Assembly: GCA_026399755.1 (NCBI GenBank)
Contig: JAPLQI010000115.1
Location: forward strand, 1-40,814
Source of the DNA: Pseudomonadota bacterium
Lineage (GTDB): Bacteria > Pseudomonadota > Gammaproteobacteria > Burkholderiales > Chitinibacteraceae
Direction: 5' to 3'
DNA: 40,814 nt
In this document: one piece after another, positions 33,104-40,814 of the stretch
Layout of the letters: each line of letters starts with the position of its first letter
How positions within the stretch are numbered: the stretch's first letter is position 1
The notes under the pieces: generated by a model
The model's input: the letters and a program-made list of their open reading frames with translations, nothing else
Database searches by the model: none
Told to the model about the DNA's origin: nothing
Translations under genes and position numbers: made by a program

Positions 33104-34491
33104 ACATTTTTTTAGATGCACTTAAAGGTTTGCTGGATACGGCAGGTGTTTTAACGGGCAAGGATACTACGGGCTATTGCCTCGATCAGCGCCGCCGTTA
33201 TCAAGGGGCCGCACTGGCTGTGGCTAGGCCGAGATCGACCTCTGAAGTGGCGTCGGTAATTGGGCTTTGCGCCTCGCATGGCGTAGCTATTGTGCCGCAG
33301 GGAGGGAACACCAGCCTCTGCGGCGGGGCCACTCCCGATGCATCGGGTACGGCCTTGGTGCTCTCGCTGGAGCGGATGAATCAAATTATTGAGGTTGATC
33401 CTGATAACAACACCATGATTGTGGAAGCAGGTGCCATTCTGGCCGATGTACAAGCGGCAGCAAGAGCGGCTAATCGCTTATTTCCTGCCGAATGGGCGGC
33501 TTCTGGCTCCTGCCGCATCGGCGGTGCTTTAGCGACAAATGCAGGCGGCGTGAATGTGCTGCGCTACGGCAATATGCGAGAGCTGACCTTGGGTTTAGAA
33601 GTGGTTTTGCCCAGTGGAGAGGTCTGGAATGGTTTGCGGGGTTTAAGAAAGGACAATACCGGCTATGATTTAAAGCAGCTCTTTGTAGGCTCTGAAGGAA
33701 CGCTAGGCGTGATTACCCGTGCCGTACTGAGGCTTTATCCCCTACCCACGGCGCATGCAACGGCTTTGGTGGCTGTGAGCGATCCAACGGCGGCGGTTGA
33801 GCTGCTACGTGGGGTGCAGGCTGCGGTAGGCGATCGGGTAACTTCTTTTGAGTTAATCTCCAAGCCCTGTTTTGAATTGCTGGCCAAACAATGCTCAAGT
33901 TTGCCTCATCCATTTAGCCCTTTACCAGAATGGGCGGTGTTAGTGGAGCTGTCTGATGGCGGCGATAGCCATACGCTGACAGATCAACTGGCTGATGTTT
34001 TACATGCTCTTGGCTGTGATAATGCCTTGCTTGCGCAAAATAGTAAGCAGGCGAGGGACTTTTGGCAGCTCAGAGAGCATATCCCCGAGGCGCAGCGCAG
34101 AGAAGGCGTGAGTATCAAACACGATATTAGTGTGCCTGTTGGGAATATCCCCGCATTTCTAAATGAATGCGGTCAGCAATTAGCATTTGCATTTAGCGAT
34201 GCGGCAATTATTGCTTTTGGACATTTAGGCGATGGCAATTTGCATTACAACGTTTTTAGAACAGATAAAACGGCTGCTTTGTATATGGATGAACTTGCTG
34301 TCAATGATATTGTTTATTCCTGTGTTGCGTCTCACAATGGCAGTATCAGTGCAGAACATGGTATTGGACAATTAAAGCGTTATCATTTAGCCAAATATAG
34401 AAATCCTTTAGAATTAGCTTTGATGCAGCGAATAAAACAAGTGTTTGATCCGAATGGAATGATGAATCCTGGAAAAGTATTAATCGATTAA
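33100..34491 (+). CDS. FAD-linked oxidase, GlcD / D-2-hydroxyacid dehydrogenase type
   Basis: A 463-residue flavoprotein. It has the PCMH-type FAD-binding domain (ALAVARPRSTSEVASVI, PQGGNTSLCGGA near residue 66, GGALATNAGGVNVLRYGNMRE) and the FAD-oxidase C-terminal domain (GHLGDGNLHYNVF and SAEHGIGQLKR near the end). Relatives oxidise D-2-hydroxyglutarate, D-lactate or glycolate; the substrate is not decided by the sequence. It starts with GTG overlapping the thrB stop, so expression is tied to threonine synthesis. No terminator hairpin is visible in the following 119 AT-rich bases (34,492-34,610). Confidence 0.9.
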   Translation: MNIFLDALKGLLDTAGVLTGKDTTGYCLDQRRRYQGAALAVARPRSTSEVASVIGLCASHGVAIVPQGGNTSLCGGATPDASGTALVLSLERMNQIIEVDPDNNTMIVEAGAILADVQAAARAANRLFPAEWAASGSCRIGGALATNAGGVNVLRYGNMRELTLGLEVVLPSGEVWNGLRGLRKDNTGYDLKQLFVGSEGTLGVITRAVLRLYPLPTAHATALVAVSDPTAAVELLRGVQAAVGDRVTSFELISKPCFELLAKQCSSLPHPFSPLPEWAVLVELSDGGDSHTLTDQLADVLHALGCDNALLAQNSKQARDFWQLREHIPEAQRREGVSIKHDISVPVGNIPAFLNECGQQLAFAFSDAAIIAFGHLGDGNLHYNVFRTDKTAALYMDELAVNDIVYSCVASHNGSISAEHGIGQLKRYHLAKYRNPLELALMQRIKQVFDPNGMMNPGKVLID

Positions 34492-34610
34492 TTAGTATGT
34501 AATTTTTCTTATATACATTTGGTATTGATGCTCTATACAATAGGCATATTGATTAAGTTTACAATATCAGCAGAAACATTTTTTTATCACTACTAAAATA
34601 AAGTTAATGC

Positions 34611-36794
34611 ATGAGCGAGTCCAATCCCAGCCATTCAACCGCGCCTAATCGTCCTGAATGGCGAGTGGGCGAACATCAGAGTCGTTTTGACCCTCTTTTG
34701 GATTGCTTGGCCGAGCTGACGCGTATCCACGGGCAGCCGTGGACATGCGAAGCCTTATCGGCGGGCCTGCCGCTCACCGATAATCTACTTTCACCTTCCC
34801 TTGTGCCTCGCGCAGCCGCCCGAGCCGGTTTATCCGCCCGTGTGGTGCGCCGCTCCTTACAAGAATTACCGACCGCACTCTTTCCCGTTATTTTGCTGCT
34901 AAAAGATCGCGGCGCTTGCTTATTGCTGGAGTGGACTGAGGACCGTATGGCTCGGGTTTGTTTTCCTGAAACGGGAGAATCATCCGAGTTGGTCGATGCA
35001 GAAACCTTAGGGGCTGCACATAACGGGATTGCCATTTTTGTCCGGCCTAAATTTAGGTTTGAAACGCGCGCGCCAGAGCATGGTTCAGTGCGCAGCCGCC
35101 ATTGGTTTTGGAGCGTGGTGAAGGACAACTGGCGTTTATATCGTGATGCCCTGCTGGCCGCGCTGCTGATCAATTTGTTGGCGCTGGCGATGCCGCTGTT
35201 TTCTATGAATGTCTACGATAGGGTGGTGCCTAATCATGCTTTGGAAACGCTCTGGGTCTTAGCCTTGGGCGCTTTGGCGGTGCTGTGTTTTGATTTCTTG
35301 TTACGAACCATTCGCGGCCATATTATTGATGTAGCGTCTAAGCGTATCGATGTGACGCTCTCTGCGCTGATTATGGAGCGGGTGTTGGGTATTCGTATGG
35401 AAGCGCGCCCAGCATCGGTCGGCTCTTTTGTCGCCAATTTGCGTGCGTTTGAATCGGTGCGCGATTTTATTGCCTCGGCCTCGATTACCACCCTCGTTGA
35501 TTTACCCTTTGTGCTGATTTTCCTCTTGGTGATGGTCTGGATTTCGCCGTGGCTGGCCGTGCCTGCCATGGTGGGGATTGTGCTGGTGGTGGGCTTTACG
35601 CTGCTGGCGCAAGACAAAATGCAGGAAATGGTCGAGCTGACCCAGCGTGCATCGGCCCAGCGTAATGCCACTTTGGTCGAAGGGCTGGTGGGGATTGAAA
35701 CCATCAAGGTGATGGGCGCGGAAAGCGAGTTCCAGCGCCGTTGGGAGCGTTCTACCCATTTCTTGGCGCAAGTTGGCTCAAAACTTAAATTACTTTCGTC
35801 AACCACCGTCAACTTTGCTTCGCTCATTAGCCAATTAGTGAGCGTGGTGGTGATTATGGTTGGGGTGTATTTACTGACCGAAAATATGGTGACGATGGGG
35901 GGGATTATTGCCGCCTCTATGTTATCGGGAAGGGCTTTGGCCCCGCTTGGGCAAGTCGCTGGTTTACTCATGCAATATCAAAATGCCCGCACGTCTTTGG
36001 CGGGTATTGAATCGCATATGCAATTACCCGTTGAGCGCCCTGTCGATAGCAACTTCTTACACCGTGAATCATTTCGGGGTGAGATTGAGTTTAAAAATGT
36101 GAGTTTTGGCTACGCCGGTAGCGATGAAAAAGTATTGAATAATGTGTCGTTTAAATTAAAAGCCGGTGAAAAAATGGCCATTATTGGCCGGATAGGCTCT
36201 GGAAAAACCACGATAGAGAAGTTAATTCTTGGGCTTTATTATCCAACCGAAGGCGCTGTTTTAATTGATGGCGTGGATACTCGGCAAATCGATCCGGCAG
36301 AGTTACGTCGTGCCATTGGCCATGTGCCGCAAGAGCCGATACTGTTTTATGGAACGCTACGCCAGAATATTGCGATGGGCGCGCCATTTGCCGATGACGC
36401 GAGTATTTTGGCTGCTGCCGAGTTAGCAGGCGTGAAAGAGTTTTCAGATTTGCACCCGCGTGGCTTTGATATGTTGATTGCCGAACGCGGCGAGTCCTTG
36501 TCTGGCGGGCAACGGCAAACCGTTTCGATTGCCCGTGCCATGTTGAATGATCCTCCTATGCTCTTGCTCGATGAGCCCACCAGCGCGATGGATCATCTTT
36601 CTGAAGAAAAACTAAAAGCACGCTTAAAAGCCTATATAACGCAAAAAACCTTGCTCTTGGTTACGCATCGCACCTCTTTACTAGATTTAGTCGATAGGTT
36701 AATCGTATTAGATCAAGGGCAAGTTGTGGCCGATGGCGCTAAGGCACAGGTCATTGAAGCTCTGCAGCAGGGCAGAATAGGCAGGACCAGCTAA
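34611..36794 (+). CDS. lapB: Type I secretion ABC transporter, LapB type
   Basis: A 727-residue fused permease-ATPase. Residues 1-150 form a C39-peptidase-like domain (DPLLDCLAELTRIHGQPW, LPTALFPVILLL) without the catalytic cysteine arrangement, as in exporters of non-cleaved RTX adhesins. Membrane helices follow (ALLAALLINLLALAMPLF and others, about 175-440). The nucleotide-binding domain has Walker A GRIGSGKTT at 526-534, signature LSGGQRQT at 630-637 and Walker B MLLLDEPTS. It should power secretion of the downstream adhesin. The upstream 119 bases are AT-rich and probably hold the promoter. Its stop and the next ATG overlap as TAATG. Confidence 0.94.
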   Translation: MSESNPSHSTAPNRPEWRVGEHQSRFDPLLDCLAELTRIHGQPWTCEALSAGLPLTDNLLSPSLVPRAAARAGLSARVVRRSLQELPTALFPVILLLKDRGACLLLEWTEDRMARVCFPETGESSELVDAETLGAAHNGIAIFVRPKFRFETRAPEHGSVRSRHWFWSVVKDNWRLYRDALLAALLINLLALAMPLFSMNVYDRVVPNHALETLWVLALGALAVLCFDFLLRTIRGHIIDVASKRIDVTLSALIMERVLGIRMEARPASVGSFVANLRAFESVRDFIASASITTLVDLPFVLIFLLVMVWISPWLAVPAMVGIVLVVGFTLLAQDKMQEMVELTQRASAQRNATLVEGLVGIETIKVMGAESEFQRRWERSTHFLAQVGSKLKLLSSTTVNFASLISQLVSVVVIMVGVYLLTENMVTMGGIIAASMLSGRALAPLGQVAGLLMQYQNARTSLAGIESHMQLPVERPVDSNFLHRESFRGEIEFKNVSFGYAGSDEKVLNNVSFKLKAGEKMAIIGRIGSGKTTIEKLILGLYYPTEGAVLIDGVDTRQIDPAELRRAIGHVPQEPILFYGTLRQNIAMGAPFADDASILAAAELAGVKEFSDLHPRGFDMLIAERGESLSGGQRQTVSIARAMLNDPPMLLLDEPTSAMDHLSEEKLKARLKAYITQKTLLLVTHRTSLLDLVDRLIVLDQGQVVADGAKAQVIEALQQGRIGRTS

Positions 36795-38218
36795 TGATGC
36801 AGATTGAACCCGTTAAGCCCACTTTTTTTCGCAGCAAGTGGCAAACTTTAGTTAAAAAAAGCTCTCATTATTTTGATCGCTATTTATTCCAAGGCGAAGC
36901 TCACGATGTAATTGATCACAATGATTTTGTAGCCGATGCTGATTGGGTGATTGCTGAGCAAAGCCCGCGTGGTGCGCGAATCTTGGTTTGGACCTCGGCG
37001 CTCACGGTGTTTGTGGTGCTGCTCTGGGCGGGCTTGGCAAAAATTGATGAAGTGACACGAGGCGAAGGAAAAGTCATTCCTTCGCGGCAAATTCAAGTTA
37101 TTCAAAGCTTGGATGGTGGGATTGTTAAAGAAATTTTAGTCAGAGAAGGCCAGCAAGTGAAAATTGGCCAATTGCTGATTACGATTGATCCAACGCGCTT
37201 TGTCTCCTCATTTAAAGAAAACCGTGCGCAGTATTTGTCGCTAAAGGCCAAGGCGGCGCGTCTTGAGGCTTTGTCTTCTGGCCTACCGTTTATTGTCCCT
37301 GCCGAAGTGCAAACTGAATCGCCTGAAATTGTGGTTCAGGAGCGGAGCCTGTATGAATCCCGCAAGGCTGAAATGAATGCTTTGATTAGCGGTGCAGAGC
37401 AGCAGTTGGTGCAACGCGGGCAAGAGCTAAATGAAGCACGAGCAAGGCGTGAGCAAGCAGGGCAGGGCTATGCACTTACTTTGCGTGAGCTGGAAGCCAC
37501 TAAGCCGCTACTAAAAAGTGGTGCAGTTTCTGATGTAGAAATCTTGCGTTTAGAGCGTGATGTCTCCCGCTATTTAGGCGAGCGAGATTCCGCAGGGTCG
37601 CAAATTCCGCGTATTCAATCGGCTATGAGTGAGGCGGGTAGTAAAATTCGTGAAGTAGAGCTGACGTTTAGAAACCAAGCACGTTCGGAGTTAGGCGAAA
37701 CCGTAGGCAAGCTCAATAGTCTGACCGAAGGCAGCGTGGCGCTTGCCGATCGCGTGAAGCAATCTGAAATTCGCTCCCCAGTGAATGGGACTGTAAAGCA
37801 GTTGCAAGTTAATACTGTAGGGGGGGTGGTTCAGCCTGGTAAAGATATTATTGAAGTTGTGCCAGGAGATGATGCCCTCTTGCTGGAAGCGCGTATTTTG
37901 CCGAAAGATATCGCTTTTCTGCGCCCGGGTGCGCCAGCAATTGTGAAGTTTACTGCCTATGATTTCTCTATCTATGGCGGGCTTGATGCAAAGCTGGAGC
38001 AGATTAGTGCGGACACTGTGGTGGATGAAAAAGGGAATGCTTTTTATATTGTGAAAGTAAGAACCAACGCTAGTTTTTTGAAAGCGGGTGATAAAAAGCT
38101 GCCCATTATTCCGGGTATGGTGGCCGAGGTTGATATTCTGACTGGGAAGAAAACGGTGCTGTCCTACCTATTAAAACCGGTACTCCGTGCAAAATCTAAT
38201 GCGTTGACTGAGCGATGA
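36794..38218 (+). CDS. lapC: Type I secretion membrane fusion protein, LapC/HlyD type
   Basis: A 474-residue periplasmic adaptor that links the ABC exporter to an outer-membrane TolC-like pore. It has a cytoplasmic N-terminus of about 58 residues and one membrane helix (LVWTSALTVFVVLLWAGLA). The biotinyl-lipoyl-like half IQVIQSLDGGIVKEILVREG follows, then a long coiled-coil hairpin (about 150-300), the second lipoyl half SPVNGTVKQLQVNT, and a beta-barrel region ending PIIPGMVAEVDILTGKKTV. ATG at 36,794 or 36,797. Its stop overlaps the regulator's ATG (ATGA). No TolC homologue lies in the window. Confidence 0.94.
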   Translation: MMQIEPVKPTFFRSKWQTLVKKSSHYFDRYLFQGEAHDVIDHNDFVADADWVIAEQSPRGARILVWTSALTVFVVLLWAGLAKIDEVTRGEGKVIPSRQIQVIQSLDGGIVKEILVREGQQVKIGQLLITIDPTRFVSSFKENRAQYLSLKAKAARLEALSSGLPFIVPAEVQTESPEIVVQERSLYESRKAEMNALISGAEQQLVQRGQELNEARARREQAGQGYALTLRELEATKPLLKSGAVSDVEILRLERDVSRYLGERDSAGSQIPRIQSAMSEAGSKIREVELTFRNQARSELGETVGKLNSLTEGSVALADRVKQSEIRSPVNGTVKQLQVNTVGGVVQPGKDIIEVVPGDDALLLEARILPKDIAFLRPGAPAIVKFTAYDFSIYGGLDAKLEQISADTVVDEKGNAFYIVKVRTNASFLKAGDKKLPIIPGMVAEVDILTGKKTVLSYLLKPVLRAKSNALTER

Positions 38219-38817
38219 ACTTCTCTATTTTAACTGCCGATCCCTTTTTGTTTGCGCATATTCAGCAAAGCACACAACAGGATTTTGTAAGGCTAGATTC
38301 CATCTCGGCCTTAAGCCAGGCTGCGGGTGATGTGGTGCTGATTGACTTGGCACTCCCTGCCTTACCTCTGCTGACGGATGCCATTTGGGGGAGTTATGCC
38401 TCGGCCAATCAGTTGGTATTTTTAAGCTCGATACCAAGTGATACAGAGCATATGGCGGCATTAACAGCAGGCGCACGTGGCTATTGTCATAGCTATGCCG
38501 CAAGTGAATCTTTGCAGGCCATTATGAATGTTGTTGCTGCAGGAGGTGTTTGGGCGGGGCCCGCTATTTTGCAGGCCTTGATTCGTTCGGTAAATAAAAT
38601 ATTTGTGCCTAAAGATCCGCAAATATGGATGGCACCTTTAACGGCCAGAGAGCGAGAAGTAGCTATTTTGGCCTCTAATGGCAGTATGAACAAAGAAATT
38701 GCCCGAGACTTAGGCATTACAGAGCGAACGGTTAAATTTCACCTCAGCCTAATTTTTGAAAAGCTAAAAGTAAGCGATCGCTTACAGTTAGCTTTGTTAG
38801 CGAAAGGGATACGCTAA
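38215..38817 (+). CDS. LuxR/NarL-type regulator with a degenerate receiver domain
   Basis: A 200-residue protein with a C-terminal LuxR-type helix-turn-helix (LTAREREVAILASNGSMNKE and ITERTVKFHLSLIFEKL, about 140-198). The N-terminal half is receiver-like. Asp44 in LIDLALP sits at the phospho-acceptor position and Asp9 in TADP may be one pocket acid, but the usual lysine near GYCHSYAASE is missing. It may therefore be weakly phosphorylated or phosphorylation-independent. No partner kinase is visible. It is translationally coupled to lapC and lies just before the adhesin, so it is a candidate regulator of that gene. Confidence 0.87.
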   Translation: MNFSILTADPFLFAHIQQSTQQDFVRLDSISALSQAAGDVVLIDLALPALPLLTDAIWGSYASANQLVFLSSIPSDTEHMAALTAGARGYCHSYAASESLQAIMNVVAAGGVWAGPAILQALIRSVNKIFVPKDPQIWMAPLTAREREVAILASNGSMNKEIARDLGITERTVKFHLSLIFEKLKVSDRLQLALLAKGIR

Positions 38818-38828
38818 ACCCTAACAAG

Positions 38829-38854
38829 ACCCAGGCTTCAGACCTAGGTTTTTT
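38829..38854 (+). terminator. Intrinsic terminator after the lapB-lapC-regulator operon
   Basis: Stem ACCCAGG / CCTAGGT (one mismatch) with loop CTTCAGA followed by TTTTTT, 12 bases after the regulator's stop. It separates the adhesin transcript from the exporter operon. Confidence 0.7.
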
Positions 38855-38880
38855 GTAATTCAGACCATCGGTATATGCCT

Positions 38881-38914
38881 CTGTACCTGAGTACAGTAGG
38901 CAGGCCATTTGACA
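38881..38914 (+). promoter_or_regulatory. Palindrome and -35-like element before the adhesin
   Basis: CTGTAC-CTGA-GTACAG (38,881-38,896) is a perfect 6+6 palindrome. TTGACA at 38,909-38,914 is a consensus -35, but no good -10 occurs 16-18 bases on, which would fit an activator-dependent promoter. The dyad ends 12 bases before the -35. Confidence 0.35.
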
Positions 38915-38957
38915 GAGACTAGCCTAAAGCTTAACTCATTCAACTGGTTGAACCATC

Positions 38958-40814
38958 ATGGCCGAGCAAATTAGTGCAAGCAAACCTAATGCCACCGTTG
39001 TGCAAGTAACGGGGACCGTATTTTTGCGTGATGCGACAGGTAAGTCAGTGCCTTTGAAAGAAGGCCAGCAGTTGAATGAAAATGAAATCTTTGTGACCTC
39101 GGTAGATGGGCGAGTGCAGTTATTGATGCCCAATGGCGAATTGCTTGATATCGGCGGGGATCGTACTGTTCAGCTCGATGCACAAATGCTGGGAATTTCA
39201 CCGGTCGACGCAGCAGCGGCAGCCATTGCAAATCTAGATGCCTCAACTAAGGATATTGCTGCAGCACTTGCAAGTGGCAAAGATCTCTCCACTGAACTAG
39301 AAGCAACGGCGGCCGGTTTGGGCGGTGGAGCAAGTGGAGAAGGCCATTCCTTCGTTGAGTTGACTCGCATCGTAGAAGGAGTGACCCCTCTGGCGTTTAA
39401 CTTCGCCGGTGCTGATCAAGGCACGACTAATCTACCCCCTCTTAATGGTGCAACAGCTCAGCCTATTGTGGCCAGCCCTAACCCCGCCATCCTTGGCGCA
39501 GATGCGGTTAATGGAGCAGAAGACACCCCCGTTACAGGCAATGTACTGAGCAATGATACGGATGCGGATGGGCCACTGACCGTTACCGGCTTTACTGTAG
39601 CAGGCTTTGCCGAAACAACGATTGCTGGCCAGACCGCTTCTATTCCTGATGTAGGTACGCTTACGATTGTGCCTAATGGCGATTTCACCTTCACCCCCGC
39701 AGCCAACTACAACGGCCTCGTGCCTGTGATTACTTACAATGTGGTCGATCCAGTTGGCGGCACGGGCAGTAGCACGCTAACGCTGACGATTACACCGGTT
39801 GAAGATCCCGCTAATCTTCAAGCAGACACCGCCACTGTTCTTGAAGACACACCGGCCACTGGCAATGTACTGAGCAATGATAGCGATCCAGATGGTGACT
39901 TAACGGTTACAGGCTTTACCATCGCAGGCTTGCCAGGCACCTTTACGGCAGGCCAACTTGCCACTATTCCAGATGTCGGTACCTTGTTGATTGCCTCCAA
40001 TGGCGATTACACCTTTACCCCTGTTACGGACTACAACGGCCCTGTGCCGGTGGCCACTTATAACGTTGTCGATCCATTGGGTGGTACAGGTAGTAGCACA
40101 CTGACACTCACGATTACCCCAGTTGATGACCCTGTTATTAGCCAGATTGAAGTTGGCAATCCGGGCGCGGCGGATGACAACGTGGTTGAAGGCAATAATC
40201 TGGTCTTCAACGTCACCCTTAGTACCACTACCACCAAAGCTGAAACGTATGCCTTTATTCTGGGTGGTGGCACAGCCAGTGCTGCCGATTACGGTACAGC
40301 CACCTTCACTAATGGCGTTACCTTCGACCCCGCTACTGGTTTAATCACCGTTCCGGCTGGAGTTACGACCTTTGTAGTGACATTAGCAACGGTTGACGAT
40401 TTGCTAGTCGAAGCCTCTCCAGAAACTGTACCGCTCACCATTGGTGGCGTTTCGGCTACAGGTGGGATTTTGGATAATGACAGCCCCGCCATTACCGGTA
40501 TTGAAGTGGGTAATCCGGGTGTGGCGGATGACAATGTGGTTGAAGGCAACAACCTCGTCTTCAACGTCACATTGAGTACCGCCACCACCAAGATTGAAAC
40601 CTACGCCTTCAACCTCGGCGGTGGTTCAGCCAGTCCCGCTGATTACGGCACAGCCACCTTCAGCAATGGCGTAACGTATAGCGCGACGACAGGCCTGATT
40701 ACGGTTCCTGCGGGTGTGACTGGTTTTGCAGTCACCCTGCCAACAGTGGACGACGCGCTAGTAGAAATCACCCCAGAAACCGTGCCTTTAACCATTGGTG
40801 GCGTTTCGGCTACT
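38958..40814 (+). CDS. Giant LapA-like adhesin with retention module (5' part, runs off the window)
   Basis: 619 codons are open to the window end with no stop. Residues 1-135 are a LapA-type retention module (VTGTVFLRDATGKSVPLKEG, NENEIFVTSVDGRVQLLMPN). Residues 117-120 are TAAG, the site where the periplasmic protease LapG cuts between the alanines to release such adhesins. From about residue 181, two Ig/cadherin-like repeats of 108 residues occur (GNVLSNDTDADGPLTVTGF and its partner), then Calx-beta-like repeats of 118 residues (VEGNNLVFNVTLST). Such proteins are exported by LapBC-type systems and held in the outer membrane until cleaved. The C-terminal RTX/secretion signal must lie beyond the window. 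Ribosome binding site weak; start chosen because the family N-terminus follows directly. Confidence 0.9.
   Translation, partial: MAEQISASKPNATVVQVTGTVFLRDATGKSVPLKEGQQLNENEIFVTSVDGRVQLLMPNGELLDIGGDRTVQLDAQMLGISPVDAAAAAIANLDASTKDIAAALASGKDLSTELEATAAGLGGGASGEGHSFVELTRIVEGVTPLAFNFAGADQGTTNLPPLNGATAQPIVASPNPAILGADAVNGAEDTPVTGNVLSNDTDADGPLTVTGFTVAGFAETTIAGQTASIPDVGTLTIVPNGDFTFTPAANYNGLVPVITYNVVDPVGGTGSSTLTLTITPVEDPANLQADTATVLEDTPATGNVLSNDSDPDGDLTVTGFTIAGLPGTFTAGQLATIPDVGTLLIASNGDYTFTPVTDYNGPVPVATYNVVDPLGGTGSSTLTLTITPVDDPVISQIEVGNPGAADDNVVEGNNLVFNVTLSTTTTKAETYAFILGGGTASAADYGTATFTNGVTFDPATGLITVPAGVTTFVVTLATVDDLLVEASPETVPLTIGGVSATGGILDNDSPAITGIEVGNPGVADDNVVEGNNLVFNVTLSTATTKIETYAFNLGGGSASPADYGTATFSNGVTYSATTGLITVPAGVTGFAVTLPTVDDALVEITPETVPLTIGGVSAT
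39500..40135 (+). repeat. Two 324-bp Ig/cadherin-like coding repeats
   Basis: GGCAATGTACTGAGC occurs at 39,537 and 39,861, a period of exactly 324 bases (108 codons). Each unit has EDTP-TGNVLSND, an acidic D-x-D-G Ca-binding-like turn, YTFTP or FTFTP, and a closing GGTGSSTLTLTITP. Confidence 0.85.
40141..40814 (+). repeat. Calx-beta-like coding repeats, 354-bp period, continuing past the window
   Basis: ATTGAAGT occurs at 40,146 and 40,500, a period of 354 bases (118 codons). Units share GNPG-ADDNVVEGNNLVFNV, the GGG-AS-ADYGTATF block and PETVPLTIGGVSAT, and differ mostly by single substitutions. The second unit is nearly complete at the window end. Confidence 0.85.

Noticed and set aside
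35234-35971. 245-codon minus-strand ORF
   Set aside because: It is antisense to the lapB membrane domain, a clear conserved gene; Ser/Thr-rich composition is typical of such shadows.
39458-40591. Several 60-100 codon minus-strand ORFs at the window end
   Set aside because: They are antisense shadows of the adhesin repeats; their own apparent repetition comes from the coding repeats on the plus strand.

Overview
The window looks like chromosomal DNA of a Gram-negative betaproteobacterium, most plausibly of the order Neisseriales. This is inferred from gene content and order: hemC-hemD-hemX-hemY, a DUF2782 gene beside thrB and divergent from polA, yggX and ppk, and a kps/ctr-type group 2 capsule locus. 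The genus cannot be fixed from sequence reading alone. No tRNA, rRNA, CRISPR array, transposase or phage gene was seen.

Bases 1-17,050 hold an ABC-transporter-dependent (group 2/3) capsule locus, transcribed entirely on the minus strand. In transcription order it is kpsM-kpsT-kpsE-kpsD (export), a Stealth-family sugar-phosphate transferase, a 1985-residue protein joining a GT2 glycosyltransferase, a TagF-like polymerase and a long repeat tail, an alpha/beta-hydrolase-like protein, and kpsC-kpsS (Kdo-linker transferases). The export and linker genes are packed with ATGA or few-base junctions. The three central genes are visibly more AT-rich, as expected for an exchangeable serotype-specific cassette. 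Stealth plus TagF-like enzymes point to a phosphodiester-linked, teichoic-acid-like capsule. No CDP-glycerol or CDP-ribitol synthesis gene is present here.

Bases 17,050-22,370 hold a 0.9-kb AT-rich intergenic region, yggX (iron trafficking/oxidative protection), ppk (polyphosphate kinase), sixA (phosphohistidine phosphatase) and a 53-codon gene of unknown function with its own apparent promoter and terminator. The gaps here carry several copies of a palindromic repeat family (GTAGGGCGGGTGAAACCC and variants). The same family occurs at the 3' end of the capsule operon. One 0.49-kb composite copy lies against the 3' end of hemY.

Bases 22,375-31,500 (minus strand) hold polA, a fimV-like gene, hemC, hemD, hemX and hemY. 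The hemX/hemY junction is a diverged tandem duplication that created a 32-codon ORF joined by ATGA overlaps to both neighbours. Divergently at 31,838-34,491 lie a DUF2782 periplasmic protein, homoserine kinase thrB, and a GlcD-type FAD-linked oxidase coupled to thrB by a GTGA overlap.

Bases 34,611-40,814 (plus strand) hold a type I secretion/adhesin system: a LapB-like ABC exporter, a LapC-like membrane fusion protein, a LuxR-type regulator with a degenerate receiver domain, and the first 619 codons of a giant LapA-like adhesin. The adhesin carries an N-terminal retention module with a TAAG site typical of LapG-cleaved adhesins, then Ig/cadherin-like and Calx-beta-like tandem repeats that run off the window. 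Capsule and cell-surface adhesin together suggest a surface-lifestyle region around a conserved housekeeping core.
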